Below are positions 43,304-52,978 of a stretch of DNA of 64,000 bases, in pieces. The notes below the pieces were generated by a model. That model ran no database searches. It was not told the DNA's origin and saw nothing but the letters and a program-made list of their open reading frames with translations. How positions within the stretch are numbered: the first letter of the stretch is position 1; every line of letters starts with the position of its first letter. Made by a program: the position numbers and the translations under genes. The stretch lies in the NCBI RefSeq assembly GCF_940670685.1, contig NZ_OW711693.1:558001-622000 (forward strand). Reading direction: 5' to 3'. Source of the stretch: Anaeropeptidivorans aminofermentans. GTDB lineage: Bacteria; Bacillota; Clostridia; Lachnospirales; UBA5962.

Positions 43304-43642
43304 ATGAAAATAAATAAAGAGAATGCCGAGCATTATATTTGGAAAGACGTCTGTGATGGTTGGTTTCTGGTTAATGATGATGAAAAGAGCATAATCGAGG
43401 AAAGAATGCCGCCGAATACGAAAGAAGACATGCATTATCATAAAAAGTCAAGACAGTTTTTCTATATTATTAGGGGTAAGGCTTTAATGAAGCTTGATAA
43501 TGAGGATATTGATATGGAAGAAGGGGATGGCATTGCAATAGAGCCTTATAAATGGCATCAGATGACTAATCCTTTTGAGAAAGATGTGAAATTTATTGTT
43601 TTTTCTTCTCCGAAATCCCATGGGGATAAATTTCTTAATTAG
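43304..43642 (+). CDS. Single-domain cupin protein
   Basis: 112 residues forming one cupin barrel. Motif 1 MHYHKKSRQFFYIIRGKALM supplies the first two His and a Gln in the Glu position; motif 2 is DGIAIEPYKWHQMTNP with the last His. It could be a metal-dependent isomerase, dioxygenase or sugar-binding protein. AAGGAG precedes the ATG at 43304. It lies 54 bp after the GNAT gene, likely the same transcript. Confidence 0.82.
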   Translation: MKINKENAEHYIWKDVCDGWFLVNDDEKSIIEERMPPNTKEDMHYHKKSRQFFYIIRGKALMKLDNEDIDMEEGDGIAIEPYKWHQMTNPFEKDVKFIVFSSPKSHGDKFLN

Positions 43643-43796
43643 GATATTGCTGAAAGATATAAATTCATGCATATCGTATTTTTATATAATATTAATTTTA
43701 AACATCCATAGGAGCGGTGAAATTTATACTCGGTGGGACTGATTTAAAGTTTTTTAAAATACGGATGTTTGTATCTGAACAGATGTAAAATAGTAT

Positions 43797-43875
43797 CATT
43801 GTTAATTTGCTTTTTTCTTATTTATACGCTCTCTAAAACTAGACTTTGTGCCGGAATAAAAGCAAATTGACTATA
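43797..43875. repeat. Family C repeat
   Basis: GTTAATTTGCTTTTTTCTTA to ATAAAAGCAAATTGACTATA. It ends 4 bp before the ribosome binding site of the next gene. Confidence 0.75.
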
Positions 43876-43893
43876 CATAAGGAGGCTGTATTT

Positions 43894-45072
43894 ATGATTT
43901 TTAAAAAGGCTATGGAATTAAAAGACTATATGACAAAAGCAAGAAGATACCTTCATGAAAATCCTGAACTGGGGCTTGAGGAGCATGGAACTACAAGGTA
44001 TATAAAAAAAGAGCTTCTGGATATGGGCATAGAGCTTCAGGAGATCGATATGGAGACTGGTGCAATAGGGCTTATTAAAGGTGAAAAGCCGGGAAAAGAT
44101 ATATGCATAGCCATCAGGGCGGATATCGATGCTTTGCCCATTGAGGAGAAAACCGGAGTTCTTTACGCTTCAAAAAATCCGGGACTTATGCATGCCTGCG
44201 GCCATGACGGACATACGGCAATACTGTTGGGTACTGCAAAGCTTTTAAATACCATAAGAAATGAGTTTTCAGGAATAGTAAAGCTTGTATTCCAGCCAGC
44301 AGAGGAAGGCAGGGGAGGGGCAAAGAAGATGGTTGAGGCCGGTGCAATGGATAACCCCCGACCTGATGTAATTATAGCCCTTCATGGAAATTCTTATTTA
44401 AATGCCGGAGAAATGGGTATTAATGAACGTTTTAGCAGTGCAAGCGCCGATTCCTTTGAAATTACCGTTAAGGGAAAGGGCGGGCATGGGGCAAGGCCTC
44501 ATAAGGCTGTGAATCCTGTTCTTTGTGCCGCTCATATTGTAACTGCATTACAGAATATCGTAAGTACGGAAATAGATGCCCTTGAATCCGCGGTAGTTAC
44601 CGTTGCAAGCATTCACGGAGGAACGGCTTCCAATGTTATTGCAGATGATGTTAAGCTTTCAGGTACTGTAAGATGCCTTCAGGAGAAAAACAGAGATTTT
44701 ATAAAAGAAAAAATAGAACGTATCGTAAAAGGCATTTCCATGGCCCAGAACTGCAATTATGAAATGAACTATAGAAACGGTGTAGGAGCTTTAGAAAACG
44801 ATCCTGATACGGTTAAAGAGCTTTTACAGGCTGTTACAGATGCATGGGGAGAAAACGGAAAGATTGTTGAGCTTGAGGGTCCTTCCATGGGCTCTGAGGA
44901 TTTTCCTGCTCTTTCAGCAGTCGTAGGAAAATGCGCTTATTTCAGGCTTGGTGTAGGGCAGGAAGGAAAAGAAATCATAGATGTTCATAATGAAAGATTT
45001 GACTTTAATGATGATGCTCTTCCTTATGGGGCATCGGTATTTACTCAGTATGTAGTGAATAAAAGTAAATAG
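43894..45072 (+). CDS. M20 family metallo-amidohydrolase
   Basis: 392 residues, same family as the gene at 4779-5948 but clearly diverged. Motifs: MHACGHDGHTA (metal Cys/His), PAEEGRGGAKKM (general-base Glu), ALHGN, GHGARPHKAVNP (dimerisation domain His) and GSEDFPALS. Probably an N-acyl-L-amino-acid or hippurate-type amidohydrolase acting in the cytosol. AAGGAGG precedes ATG 43894; a family C repeat ends just before it, so its promoter must lie within or before the repeat. Confidence 0.88.
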   Translation: MIFKKAMELKDYMTKARRYLHENPELGLEEHGTTRYIKKELLDMGIELQEIDMETGAIGLIKGEKPGKDICIAIRADIDALPIEEKTGVLYASKNPGLMHACGHDGHTAILLGTAKLLNTIRNEFSGIVKLVFQPAEEGRGGAKKMVEAGAMDNPRPDVIIALHGNSYLNAGEMGINERFSSASADSFEITVKGKGGHGARPHKAVNPVLCAAHIVTALQNIVSTEIDALESAVVTVASIHGGTASNVIADDVKLSGTVRCLQEKNRDFIKEKIERIVKGISMAQNCNYEMNYRNGVGALENDPDTVKELLQAVTDAWGENGKIVELEGPSMGSEDFPALSAVVGKCAYFRLGVGQEGKEIIDVHNERFDFNDDALPYGASVFTQYVVNKSK

Positions 45073-45126
45073 GATATGAATTTCCATATATGATTTCTAA
45101 CAATAGCAGGGGTCCATTAAAGTCTT

Positions 45127-45203
45127 TTGTCAATTTACTTTTACTTTATTTCATGCCGTATCAGCTGTGTTTGGATAGCTGGGATAAAAGTTAATTGACT
45201 ATA
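45127..45203. repeat. Family C repeat
   Basis: GTCAATTTACTTTTACTTTA to GATAAAAGTTAATTGACTATA-type end, about 55 bp after the M20 stop. The arms differ from other copies (TTTACTTTTAC) but still pair. Confidence 0.7.
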
Positions 45204-45414
45204 TGAAAAGAATTTTTATAAAATGATACTTTCATGAAAAAACAACTGATATGCTTTAAAATTGCTTGCTTTGAGGTATATGGGCTGCTATATTAAATGA
45301 CTTTGGAATGGCATTTTGATAATAAAATTTGGATTTGTAGTGTAAAATTACAAATAGCTGCTTTAAGCCCACGGAGTATCTTTCAACTACATCTGCCCTG
45401 TGGGTATAATAAAT

Positions 45415-45499
45415 TTAAAATTAAACAGGAACAAAACCGTATATTTTTAAGCCTTTATTGAATAGGTTTTTATTCCTTCCTTATAAAAAATTTACTATT
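45415..45499. repeat. Family A repeat with central deletion
   Basis: TATAATAAATTTAAAATTAA to AAAATTTACTATT. Only the outer arms remain (ACAAAACCGTATATTT and AATAGGTTTTTATTCC), about 85 bp. Confidence 0.7.
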
Positions 45500-45520
45500 A
45501 CCTGGCATTTTTCACCATAA

Positions 45521-45550
45521 AAAAAGGACTTGCATATGCAAGTCCTTTTT
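45521..45550. terminator. Bidirectional terminator of the feo operon
   Basis: AAAAAGGACTTGCAT/ATGCAAGTCCTTTTT, perfect 15-bp arms, directly after the Cys-rich protein stop on the minus strand. Confidence 0.92.
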
Positions 45551-45554
45551 CTAA

Positions 45555-45701
45555 TTATTTACTACTGCAGTCGCTTTCGGTAGGGCATGATGAACAGCCG
45601 CAACCGCAGCTGCTTTTTCCCTGCTTTTTATTGGAGAAGGCTTTATAAAGAGAAAAGCCCACAATTGAAATTGCAATAATAACGATAATAATATCTGCCA
45701 T
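45555..45701 (-). CDS. FeoB-associated Cys-rich membrane protein
   Basis: 48 residues: one transmembrane helix at the N-terminus (MADIIIVIIAISIVGFSLYK) and a Cys-rich tail (SSCGCGCSSCPTESDCSS). This matches the small protein often encoded after FeoB in Firmicutes, thought to help Fe(II) transfer or FeoB assembly. AAGGAG lies 7 nt before the ATG. It is the last gene of feoA-feoB and ends at the operon terminator. Confidence 0.88.
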   Translation of the reverse strand: MADIIIVIIAISIVGFSLYKAFSNKKQGKSSCGCGCSSCPTESDCSSK

Positions 45702-45842
45702 ATTAACATCTCCTTTTATATGGCTTTTTACCTATACAAAGGTAAAGTGAAAAATGATACAAATCTTTCTTTATGCTGTAGCTCTTTTACTTTAATAAGC
45801 AATTATAAGCTTTGTTAAAGCAAAGCTATTGTAAAGCGTTTA

Positions 45843-47921
45843 CTACAGAAATAAACTTGCCACATGGAATACCATAAAGGCGCCTACCCAAGATACAATC
45901 AGCTGGAAGGCAATTGTAAGCCAGAAATATTTTCTAGAACCCATTTCCTTTGACAAAGCTGCTACGGCTGCAAAGCAGGGCACTGTTAAAAGCATGTAAG
46001 CAAGGAAAGATAATGCGGCGGCCGGAGAGAAGCTTGCAAGTAATGATGCCTGCAAAGCGGATTCTGCGGAGCTGTCTTCAAGGGCATCGCCTAATCCTGG
46101 GGTATAAAGCTGGCCCATTGTTGTAACAACGGCTTCTTTAGCAACGAATCCTGTTAAGATAGCTGCTACGGTCATCCAGCCGTTAGGTCCGCTGACGAAA
46201 CCTAATGGTGCAAATATAAATTTAATTGAGGAAGCCATTATGCCAAGCATGCTTTCGGCGCTGTTAGGCTCCGGAAGAAGCTGAAGGCTGAAATTGAAGT
46301 TTGAAAGGAACCATATAATAATAACGGATGCTGTAAGTATTGTACCTGCTTTTATAGCAAAGCCCTTTGCCTTTTCCCAAAGATGAATCATAAGGGATTT
46401 AAGGCTTGGAATTCTGTAAGGCGGAAGCTCTAATATAAAAGGTGCGTGATCTCCTTTAAAAAGAACGTTTTTAAGTATAATACCGCAGATAATAGCCATA
46501 ACGATTCCGAATAAATACATTCCGAAAACCACCGTGTCGGCATTGTTCGGGAAGAAAGCGGCGGCAATAAGAGCGTGTATTGGAAGCTTAGCACCGCAGG
46601 ACATAAAGGGAATCAGCATAATGGTAAGAACTCTGTCTTTTTCTCTTTCGATTGTCCTTGTTCCCATAATGGCAGGAACGCTGCAGCCGAAGCCCATAAT
46701 CATAGGCATAAACGATTTTCCAGAAAGGCCGAATCCTCTTAAAAGCCTATCCATAACGAAAGCAGCTCTCGACATATATCCTGAATCCTCCATAATGGAG
46801 AGGAAAAGGAAAAGCACAAGTATTTGAGGAAGGAAGGAAAGAACCGATCCGATACCTGCAAAAATACCGTCGATAACAAGTCCCATTGCCCAGTCTGAGG
46901 CGCCTACACCTTCAAGAAGGGCAACCATGCCCTCAGTAGCGATTTCAACAATAGTTTCCGTAAGGCCTTGCAAGAAAACGCCGGGGCTGTTTATTCCCAG
47001 GAAAAGAAAGTCCTCGGAGAAGGTGGTATGGAAAACAACCCACATAAAAACAAGGAATATGGGAATACCCAAATATTTATGAGTAAGGATTTTATCTACC
47101 TTGTCAGAAACGGATTCTTCTGTTGCGGAACTGCTTCTTTTAAGAAGCGGGCTTAAGTTTTTCGTTATGTATTTATATCTTAAATCTGCAACGATTGCTT
47201 CACAGTCGTCCATCTGGCCGACGGAAGCAACTTCTTTCTGAACTGAGGAAAGCTCTGAGTTATTTACCATAGAGCCTAATTTTTTAACAACCTCTTTATC
47301 GTTATCCACAAGCTTAATTGCGTAAAAAAGCTTATTGTCAACAGGCTTTTGTTCAAGCGCATGGAGCATTGTTTCTATAGCGGGATAAATAGGAGAATCC
47401 TTTAATATGGTTTTAGGCTCTCTTTTTTGCTTCGAAACTTCAACCACTTTTTTCATGAGGTTATCGATGCCCTTATTTGTAGAAGCGGAAATAGGCACTA
47501 CCGGAACCCCCAGCTTTTGCTCAAGCTTGGCAATATCTAAGGCGTCATGATTTTTTTCTATAACGTCTATCATATTAAGAGCGATTACCATAGGGCATTC
47601 TGTTTCCATAACCTGAGAGGTGAAATATAAGTTTCTCTCAAGATTTGTTGCATCGACGATGTTAATCACTACATCGGGTTTTTGGTCAAGCAAATAGTCT
47701 CTTGCGATAACTTCTTCCGGCGAATAAGGTGATAAAGAATATATACCTGGAAGGTCTACAACGGTTATATTCTCTTCTTTCATTTTAGTATATTTGCCTT
47801 CTTTGCTTTCAACAGTAACGCCGGGCCAGTTTCCTACTCTTGCAGTGCTTCCAGTAAGCTGATTGAAAAGAGTAGTCTTACCGCTGTTTGGATTTCCTGC
47901 GATTGCGACTTTTATAGACAT
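45843..47921 (-). CDS. feoB: Ferrous iron transporter B
   Basis: 692 residues. N-terminal G domain: G1 GNPNSGKT (about 8-15), G3 DLPG, G4 NMID; then a helical GDI region and a polytopic membrane core with the conserved Cys gate motifs GFGCSVPAIMGTR and MSCGAKLPIHALIAA. It imports Fe(II). The start was set at the second ATG (47921), where the AGAGGGG site is 9 nt away; the first ATG (47927) is only 3 nt from it. It is 29 bp downstream of feoA. Confidence 0.95.
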   Translation of the reverse strand: MSIKVAIAGNPNSGKTTLFNQLTGSTARVGNWPGVTVESKEGKYTKMKEENITVVDLPGIYSLSPYSPEEVIARDYLLDQKPDVVINIVDATNLERNLYFTSQVMETECPMVIALNMIDVIEKNHDALDIAKLEQKLGVPVVPISASTNKGIDNLMKKVVEVSKQKREPKTILKDSPIYPAIETMLHALEQKPVDNKLFYAIKLVDNDKEVVKKLGSMVNNSELSSVQKEVASVGQMDDCEAIVADLRYKYITKNLSPLLKRSSSATEESVSDKVDKILTHKYLGIPIFLVFMWVVFHTTFSEDFLFLGINSPGVFLQGLTETIVEIATEGMVALLEGVGASDWAMGLVIDGIFAGIGSVLSFLPQILVLFLFLSIMEDSGYMSRAAFVMDRLLRGFGLSGKSFMPMIMGFGCSVPAIMGTRTIEREKDRVLTIMLIPFMSCGAKLPIHALIAAAFFPNNADTVVFGMYLFGIVMAIICGIILKNVLFKGDHAPFILELPPYRIPSLKSLMIHLWEKAKGFAIKAGTILTASVIIIWFLSNFNFSLQLLPEPNSAESMLGIMASSIKFIFAPLGFVSGPNGWMTVAAILTGFVAKEAVVTTMGQLYTPGLGDALEDSSAESALQASLLASFSPAAALSFLAYMLLTVPCFAAVAALSKEMGSRKYFWLTIAFQLIVSWVGAFMVFHVASLFL

Positions 47922-47950
47922 TTTCATTTTCCCCTCTTTATAATCTCGTT

Positions 47951-48178
47951 TTACTTTTCAACTATAATTTGTGATGCTTCTGATTTTCTAAGGCTTAACT
48001 CGTATCCCCTTACATTAATTTCAATAGGGTCACCTAAAGGTGCTACCTTTTTCATGATAATTGAAGCACCGGGGGTTATACCCATATCAAAAAGCCTTCG
48101 TCTAAGCATACCCTCTCCGTTCACCTTTACGACGGAACCCCTCTCATTGGGCTTGAGCTGGTCCAAGGTTGTTTCCAT
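47951..48178 (-). CDS. feoA: Ferrous iron transport accessory protein A
   Basis: A 75-residue SH3-fold protein (LKPNERGSVVKVNGEGMLRR, RRLFDMGITPGASI, DPIEINVRGYELSLRKSEA). It assists FeoB at the membrane. AAGGAGGAG precedes the ATG. First gene after a leader of about 145 nt. Confidence 0.95.
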   Translation of the reverse strand: METTLDQLKPNERGSVVKVNGEGMLRRRLFDMGITPGASIIMKKVAPLGDPIEINVRGYELSLRKSEASQIIVEK

Positions 48179-48227
48179 CTCTCTCTCCTCCTTGTTTTCA
48201 CATACGCTGAATATACTCTTTATAAAT

Positions 48228-48252
48228 CCCCGTTAATTTTAATATAACGGGG
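48228..48252 (-). promoter_or_regulatory. Leader hairpin upstream of feoA
   Basis: CCCCGTTA/TAACGGGG stem in the 5' untranslated region, about 50 nt before the feoA ribosome binding site. No T-run follows, so a structural or regulatory role is as likely as termination. Confidence 0.45.
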
Positions 48253-48301
48253 AAAGCATAGAATAAAGCGTGCAGTTCAAAATGAACTGAATATAGCGTT
48301 T

Positions 48302-48374
48302 GCTAACTATGTTAGCTTATCATAACTTGATTATATTACGCTAGACTAACTTTGTCAAGAATATATAGTTAGTC
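48302..48374 (-). promoter_or_regulatory. feo promoter with overlapping inverted repeats (iron-regulator operators)
   Basis: On the minus strand: -35 TTGACA (48353-48358), 17-bp spacer, -10 TATAAT (48330-48335), a perfect consensus. Inverted repeats surround it: GACTAACT (48344-48351) with AGTTAGTC (48367-48374) flanks the -35, and GCTAACTATGTTAGC (48302-48316) lies just past the start site. The TTAGxxTAAC-type sequence resembles DtxR/IdeR-family operators rather than Fur boxes. Confidence 0.75.
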
Positions 48375-48604
48375 ATAATAAATCAAAAAATATATAGGCA
48401 TTTTCCCATGCTTAAATAATGTAAAATTATAAAGCTTCTATAATTTAAAACGGAATAAATAAGCTTTATATAAGTGAATTATTATATGAAATTTGCAATT
48501 TGACCTTATGGAAGAAGTATGGATTATAGCTATTGTAAGAAATGCTGTAAAATAATATATTTTACAGCATTTTGTCTGAATAAGGCAAAGGCCGAGAAGC
48601 TGGC

Positions 48605-48821
48605 TATAGTCAATTTCAAATGAAACAGTAATAAAAATCAATATTTTATGCTTAGTGAGCCTAGAAACTGTTAAAGTATTTTCAGGCGAACGCCCCCTTA
48701 TAGCCAACAAAGATATTTTAATCTTTGTTGGCTATGAATGGCTTAAACATAGGGATTCTATATGTTTAAGCCGTTTATGAAAAATAGATTTTTATTGCAT
48801 CCTTCTGTGAAATTTATTATA
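48605..48821. repeat. Family B palindromic repeat (full length)
   Basis: TATAGTCAATTTCAAATGAA to GTGAAATTTATTATA. Nearly the inverse of the copy at 453-670, including the AGCCAACAAAGATATTTTAA hairpin. Confidence 0.85.
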
Positions 48822-48855
48822 AATCCGCAAATTGATATAGGCCCATGGACCTGAG

Positions 48856-48994
48856 TATAGTAAATTTAAAGTTAAACAGTAGCAAAGGCGTATATTCACG
48901 AAGGCTCAAAAATGTACCGTTTCCGAAGGAAATCCGTGTTTTTGAGCCTTAAGGGAATAGGCTTTTGCTGCTTCTTTATGATAAATTTACTATA
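48856..48994. repeat. Family A palindromic repeat
   Basis: TATAGTAAATTTAAAG to ATAAATTTACTATA, nearly identical to the copy at 320-458. Confidence 0.88.
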
Positions 48995-49189
48995 AATAAC
49001 CCTAAGAACTTGTTCCTGCATTATTTAGCTAAGGCGCCTATAAACCATAGAAAAAAAGACCAAATAAGTAAAAAAGCCCTGTAAAAACAGGGCTCATGAA
49101 AACGAAAAAGTATTTATATTGATTTGCAGAAAGCAAACATAAAAATTTATACAAAATAAGCAAATTTCTATTTTTATTAACTGTATAGT

Positions 49190-52108
49190 TTAGCTGCACC
49201 CGGTGGTTGTTCCGCATTCTGTGCAGACATAGCAGGTTCCGTTTTTAACCATTTTTTCCGATTGGCAATTAGGGCATATGGCTCCTGCTACAAAGTCGCC
49301 GTGGTTATAGACCTGATGCAGGTTCTTTTCTTCTTTATAGCCTTCGGGCTTAACTTGGCAGTATTTATAATTGCCAAGTTCTATATCGATTATTTTGCTG
49401 ATTAAATCGGATATGGAATCTACAAATTTAATATAGGGGTGGCCGGTTACATAGCCTGAGGGTTCAAATTTCTGTCCTCTGTACATGCTTGCAATATCCT
49501 CCGGCGGAACACCGTATTGCAGCATTTTTGATATTGTTGTGGAGATGCTGTCAAGAAGCCCTTTCGTAAGAGAGCCTTGCTTTCCGCTGGAGACATAAAG
49601 CTCTCCAAGCCTTCCGTCTTCATAATAAGAAGTTGTGATATAAAGCTTAAGGCCGTTAATTGCAGCTTCATGGACTCTTGCATTTCGGATGCCCTTAGGT
49701 TTTACCCTTAAGGGAATTTCTGATTTATGAGCAGTCTTTGCATATTCCAGAAGCTCTTTGTAGGTCATATCCTCAAGACGCTTTTCCTTCGGGTCGGTTT
49801 TTACGGAATTCAGGGGCTGACTTTCTTTGCAGCCGTCCCGATAGAGGGCAATGGCCTTGATGCCCATTTTCCATGCATCCATATAAATGTCTTTAATATC
49901 ATCGGCAGTTGCGGAATTAGGCAGATTCACCGTCTTTGAAATAGCTCCCGTAACATGGGGGGTCAGGGCAGCCATCATTTTAATATGGCCCATGGGGCTG
50001 ATATAGCGGCTTCCTGTGCCGCAGGGGTTTGCCGTATCGAAAACAGCATAATGGGCTGTCTTTAAATGAGGGGCGCCTTCTATTTTACCGTCTGCAATCA
50101 TGGAATAGCCGTCTACTTCTTCCTTTCGCATGACGTAATCAATGATGTCTTTAATTTCTTCTTCCTTATACCCAAGCTTTTTAAGGGCCGGGGCAATAGA
50201 AGGATTTATAATTTCCATAAAGCCGCCGCCGGCAAGCTTCTTATAGGCAATGTGGCTGAAAAACGGCTCAGAAGATGTAGTTGCACAGTCCATGGCAAAG
50301 GATATGGTTCCCGTAGGGGCAAGAACAGAAACCTGAGCGTTTCTATAGCCATTTTCAACCCCTTCCTCTATGGCCTTCTGCCATACTTCCTTTAAGCTTT
50401 CCGAAATATAAGGATAATCCATATTTTTAAGAAGATTATGGTCTATTACATGAGGGGCAACAGGCATGTTATGGAACTTTGTATCGGTTTCACTGTATCT
50501 GGCGGCCCGGGCATGGTTTTTTATGACTTCAAGCATGTGGTTTTTATTCATATCATAGCAGGAAAACGCCCCGACTTTTTCAGCCATCAGCGCTGAAGCA
50601 ACATAAGACTCGCCTGTCATTAACGAAGTAAAGCTTGCGGCGATGGCTCTTGCCTCGTCTGAATCATAGGGAATACCCATGAGCATAAAAAGCTCCCCAA
50701 GGCTTGAAAGGCCTATTCCCGTGGTTCTGAATAAATAGGATTTACGGGCAATATCCTTGGTTGGAAACTGGCCCCAGTGGATGGTTGCTTCAAGAACAAG
50801 CTGAACGAAGAAAACACAGTGAAGATAGCCTGTAATATCAAATTCTCCCGTTTCCTGATTATAAAACCTTACGATATTGATGCTTGCAAGATTGCAAGCC
50901 GTATCGTCTAAAAACATGTATTCGGAGCAGGGGTTAGAAGCGTTGATTCTATTATGGGGGGCGCCGTATTTTCCGTCTTCTCCGCAGGGGCAGGTATGCC
51001 ATGCGTTAATGGTATCATCAAACTGAACCCCCGGGTCACCGCAGCGCCATGCTGCGTAGGCAGTCTTGTCCCATATTTCTGAAACAGAGATTTCCCTGTC
51101 TGCCGATGGGTCTAATCTTCCTTTCAGCTGCCATGTTTTATCTGTACCGATGCTTTCCATAAAGCGATTGGGAATCCGTATGGAGTTATTGGCATTCTGC
51201 CCGCTTACGGTTTCATAGGCTTCCCCTTCAAATCCTGTAGAATAGCCCATTTTGCCAAGAGCCTTTACCTTTTCTTCTTCTTTGGCCTTCCACAGGATAA
51301 AGTCAAGGATTTCCGGATGGTCAAGGTTCAGGATATTCATTTTTGCGGCTCTTCTTGTAGTTCCGCCGGATTTTATTGCCCCTGCGTTTCTGTCGGATAC
51401 TTTGAGAAAGCTTAATAGCCCCGACGACTTTCCGCCGCCGGAAAGGGATTCATTTATTGCTCTTATAGGGGACCAGTTGGTTCCTACCCCTGAGCCGTAT
51501 TTAAAAAGCAGTGTTTCGGTAGTGATTTGGTCGGTTAATGATTTTTCCCCTATAAGGGAATCCTCTATGCTTATAATAAAGCAGGCGGAGCCTTGGGTTC
51601 TTGTAAATGCATTTTCGGAAAGGACAACCTCTTTCTTATTTTCATCATAATAGAAATGCCCTTGGGCAGGGCCCTCTATATCGTAGGCATGAAAAAGCCC
51701 TGTATTGAACCATTGAGGGCTGTTGGGGGCCCACATTTGGCTTATCATCATGAAAGCAAGCTCATCGTATACGATGGCCTTCTGGGAATCGTCTATGATT
51801 TTTTCATTGGCAAGGGCTTCTGTCCAGAAGTGCACCATTCTGTGAATAATGTGCTTTAGGGAATATTCATAGCCTCTGTCGTTATTCACGCCTTTTTTTC
51901 TGAAATATTTGCTGGCTATAATATCGCAGGCGGTTTGGGAATAATGTTCCGGAAATTCCAAATCCTCCATATCGGTTATCATTTTATTGGTTGCATGGTT
52001 TTTAAGCTTTACATTTACCTTTTTCCATTTGAAAAGGTCATAAACGCTTTTATTAGAGCCTTCAAGGGCTTTTGTATAGAGCCTTTTTACGGCGTTATCT
52101 ATTTTCAT
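49190..52108 (-). CDS. nrdJ: Adenosylcobalamin-dependent ribonucleotide reductase, class II
   Basis: 972 residues; reduces ribonucleotides to deoxyribonucleotides without oxygen. Visible: an N-terminal YDELAFMMISQMWAPNSPQW segment, NASNPCSEYMFLDDTACNLA with the active-site Asn-x-Cys-x-Glu, SVLAPTGTISFAMDCATTS, and a C-terminal CPNCQSEKMVKNGTCYVCTE zinc-ribbon-like tail with the terminal redox Cys pair. Length and architecture match the large NrdJ type of Clostridia. GGGGAGG precedes the ATG. No cobalamin riboswitch was seen upstream. Confidence 0.95.
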   Translation of the reverse strand: MKIDNAVKRLYTKALEGSNKSVYDLFKWKKVNVKLKNHATNKMITDMEDLEFPEHYSQTACDIIASKYFRKKGVNNDRGYEYSLKHIIHRMVHFWTEALANEKIIDDSQKAIVYDELAFMMISQMWAPNSPQWFNTGLFHAYDIEGPAQGHFYYDENKKEVVLSENAFTRTQGSACFIISIEDSLIGEKSLTDQITTETLLFKYGSGVGTNWSPIRAINESLSGGGKSSGLLSFLKVSDRNAGAIKSGGTTRRAAKMNILNLDHPEILDFILWKAKEEEKVKALGKMGYSTGFEGEAYETVSGQNANNSIRIPNRFMESIGTDKTWQLKGRLDPSADREISVSEIWDKTAYAAWRCGDPGVQFDDTINAWHTCPCGEDGKYGAPHNRINASNPCSEYMFLDDTACNLASINIVRFYNQETGEFDITGYLHCVFFVQLVLEATIHWGQFPTKDIARKSYLFRTTGIGLSSLGELFMLMGIPYDSDEARAIAASFTSLMTGESYVASALMAEKVGAFSCYDMNKNHMLEVIKNHARAARYSETDTKFHNMPVAPHVIDHNLLKNMDYPYISESLKEVWQKAIEEGVENGYRNAQVSVLAPTGTISFAMDCATTSSEPFFSHIAYKKLAGGGFMEIINPSIAPALKKLGYKEEEIKDIIDYVMRKEEVDGYSMIADGKIEGAPHLKTAHYAVFDTANPCGTGSRYISPMGHIKMMAALTPHVTGAISKTVNLPNSATADDIKDIYMDAWKMGIKAIALYRDGCKESQPLNSVKTDPKEKRLEDMTYKELLEYAKTAHKSEIPLRVKPKGIRNARVHEAAINGLKLYITTSYYEDGRLGELYVSSGKQGSLTKGLLDSISTTISKMLQYGVPPEDIASMYRGQKFEPSGYVTGHPYIKFVDSISDLISKIIDIELGNYKYCQVKPEGYKEEKNLHQVYNHGDFVAGAICPNCQSEKMVKNGTCYVCTECGTTTGCS

Positions 52109-52139
52109 ATGTTCCTCCCCTAGTTAGTTTATACTATAT

Positions 52140-52167
52140 ATTGTATCACTGAAAGCCGAAGTGTCAA
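52140..52167 (-). promoter_or_regulatory. nrdJ promoter
   Basis: Minus strand: -35 TTGACA (52162-52167), 16-bp spacer, -10 TACAAT (52140-52145), about 30 bp upstream of the nrdJ start. Confidence 0.6.
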
Positions 52168-52441
52168 TATCTTGTGGTCTTAAAATTATAAGGGTTTTTA
52201 TCGCAGTTTTTCTCTATTTTGGCCTATGATAGATTAATTGTGTCCGAAATTTAAAAATTTGTTTCTCTTATTTACAAAAAAGATAATTCTATATCCCTGT
52301 TTCATTAAAATAAAGAGGCCCCAATGGGATAAATGCATAAAAAATCGTTTTAAGCATAAAACTAATTAAGAAATCCGTAAGATTTATTATGTTCATAAAT
52401 AGATACATAAATTGCGGCAATATTGCCATAAGGAGAATATT

Positions 52442-52978
52442 ATGCTTAAAATCGGTTTTGCAATGGGTGTGGAAGGGTACTTAACCTCCGACGCCACAGA
52501 GGATATTTTAAAGGAATATTTTGACGAAGCTTCCTACGAAATCGACCTTATCGGCATACGGGAAGAAGAAAAGGAATATGACATTATCGTCCTTAACCAT
52601 CATAAAGAAAACATAGATATCCTTCCTTTTTTAAACAAAATGGATCCAAAGGGGATTCTTCTTTTAAACTCCGACGAGAAAATACTTCAGGGCCTTTCCG
52701 TAAAAAGGCCTGTAAGGCTTGTTACATTCGGCCTGAATCCTAAATCCAGCATAACGGCTTCAAGCATCGTTGAAAACGATTATATTTCCATGCAGTGCTG
52801 TATCCAAAGAGTAATAGAAGACATCGGCGGCAACGAGATATACCCTCAGGAATTTACCGTAAACATATACGATAGGAATATGACCATATATGACGCCATG
52901 GCCGCTGTGAGCGTTGTTATTCTTTCCGGGGTAGATATAGAGAAGGCAGGCTCTCTATTTAATATCGGAAATCATTAA
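52442..52978 (+). CDS. Mur-ligase-like orphan protein without P-loop
   Basis: 178 residues. The middle and C-terminal parts (PKGILLLNSDEKILQGL, VTFGLNPKSSITASSI, TIYDAMAAVSVVILSGVDIE) resemble the central and C-terminal portion of Mur-type ligases (MurC/MurE/FolC relatives), but there is no ATP-binding GTNGKT loop, so ligase activity is unlikely. It begins MLKIGFAMGVEGYLTSDATE. AAGGAG lies 7 nt before the ATG at 52442. Divergent from nrdJ. Function unknown; it may be a truncated or binding-only relative. Confidence 0.6.
   Translation: MLKIGFAMGVEGYLTSDATEDILKEYFDEASYEIDLIGIREEEKEYDIIVLNHHKENIDILPFLNKMDPKGILLLNSDEKILQGLSVKRPVRLVTFGLNPKSSITASSIVENDYISMQCCIQRVIEDIGGNEIYPQEFTVNIYDRNMTIYDAMAAVSVVILSGVDIEKAGSLFNIGNH

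Larger units (their letters stand above)
48379..49189. other. Intergenic region filled by family B and A repeats
   Basis: About 800 bp between feo and nrdJ. A family B copy (48605-48821) and a family A copy (48856-48994) occupy most of it. A small hairpin near 48541-48576 (TGCTGTAAAAT/ATTTTACAGCA) precedes them. No gene is seen. Confidence 0.6.

Noticed and set aside
52109-52441. Cobalamin riboswitch upstream of nrdJ
   Set aside because: No B12-box-like sequence was seen, and the leader from the promoter to the ATG is only about 25 nt.
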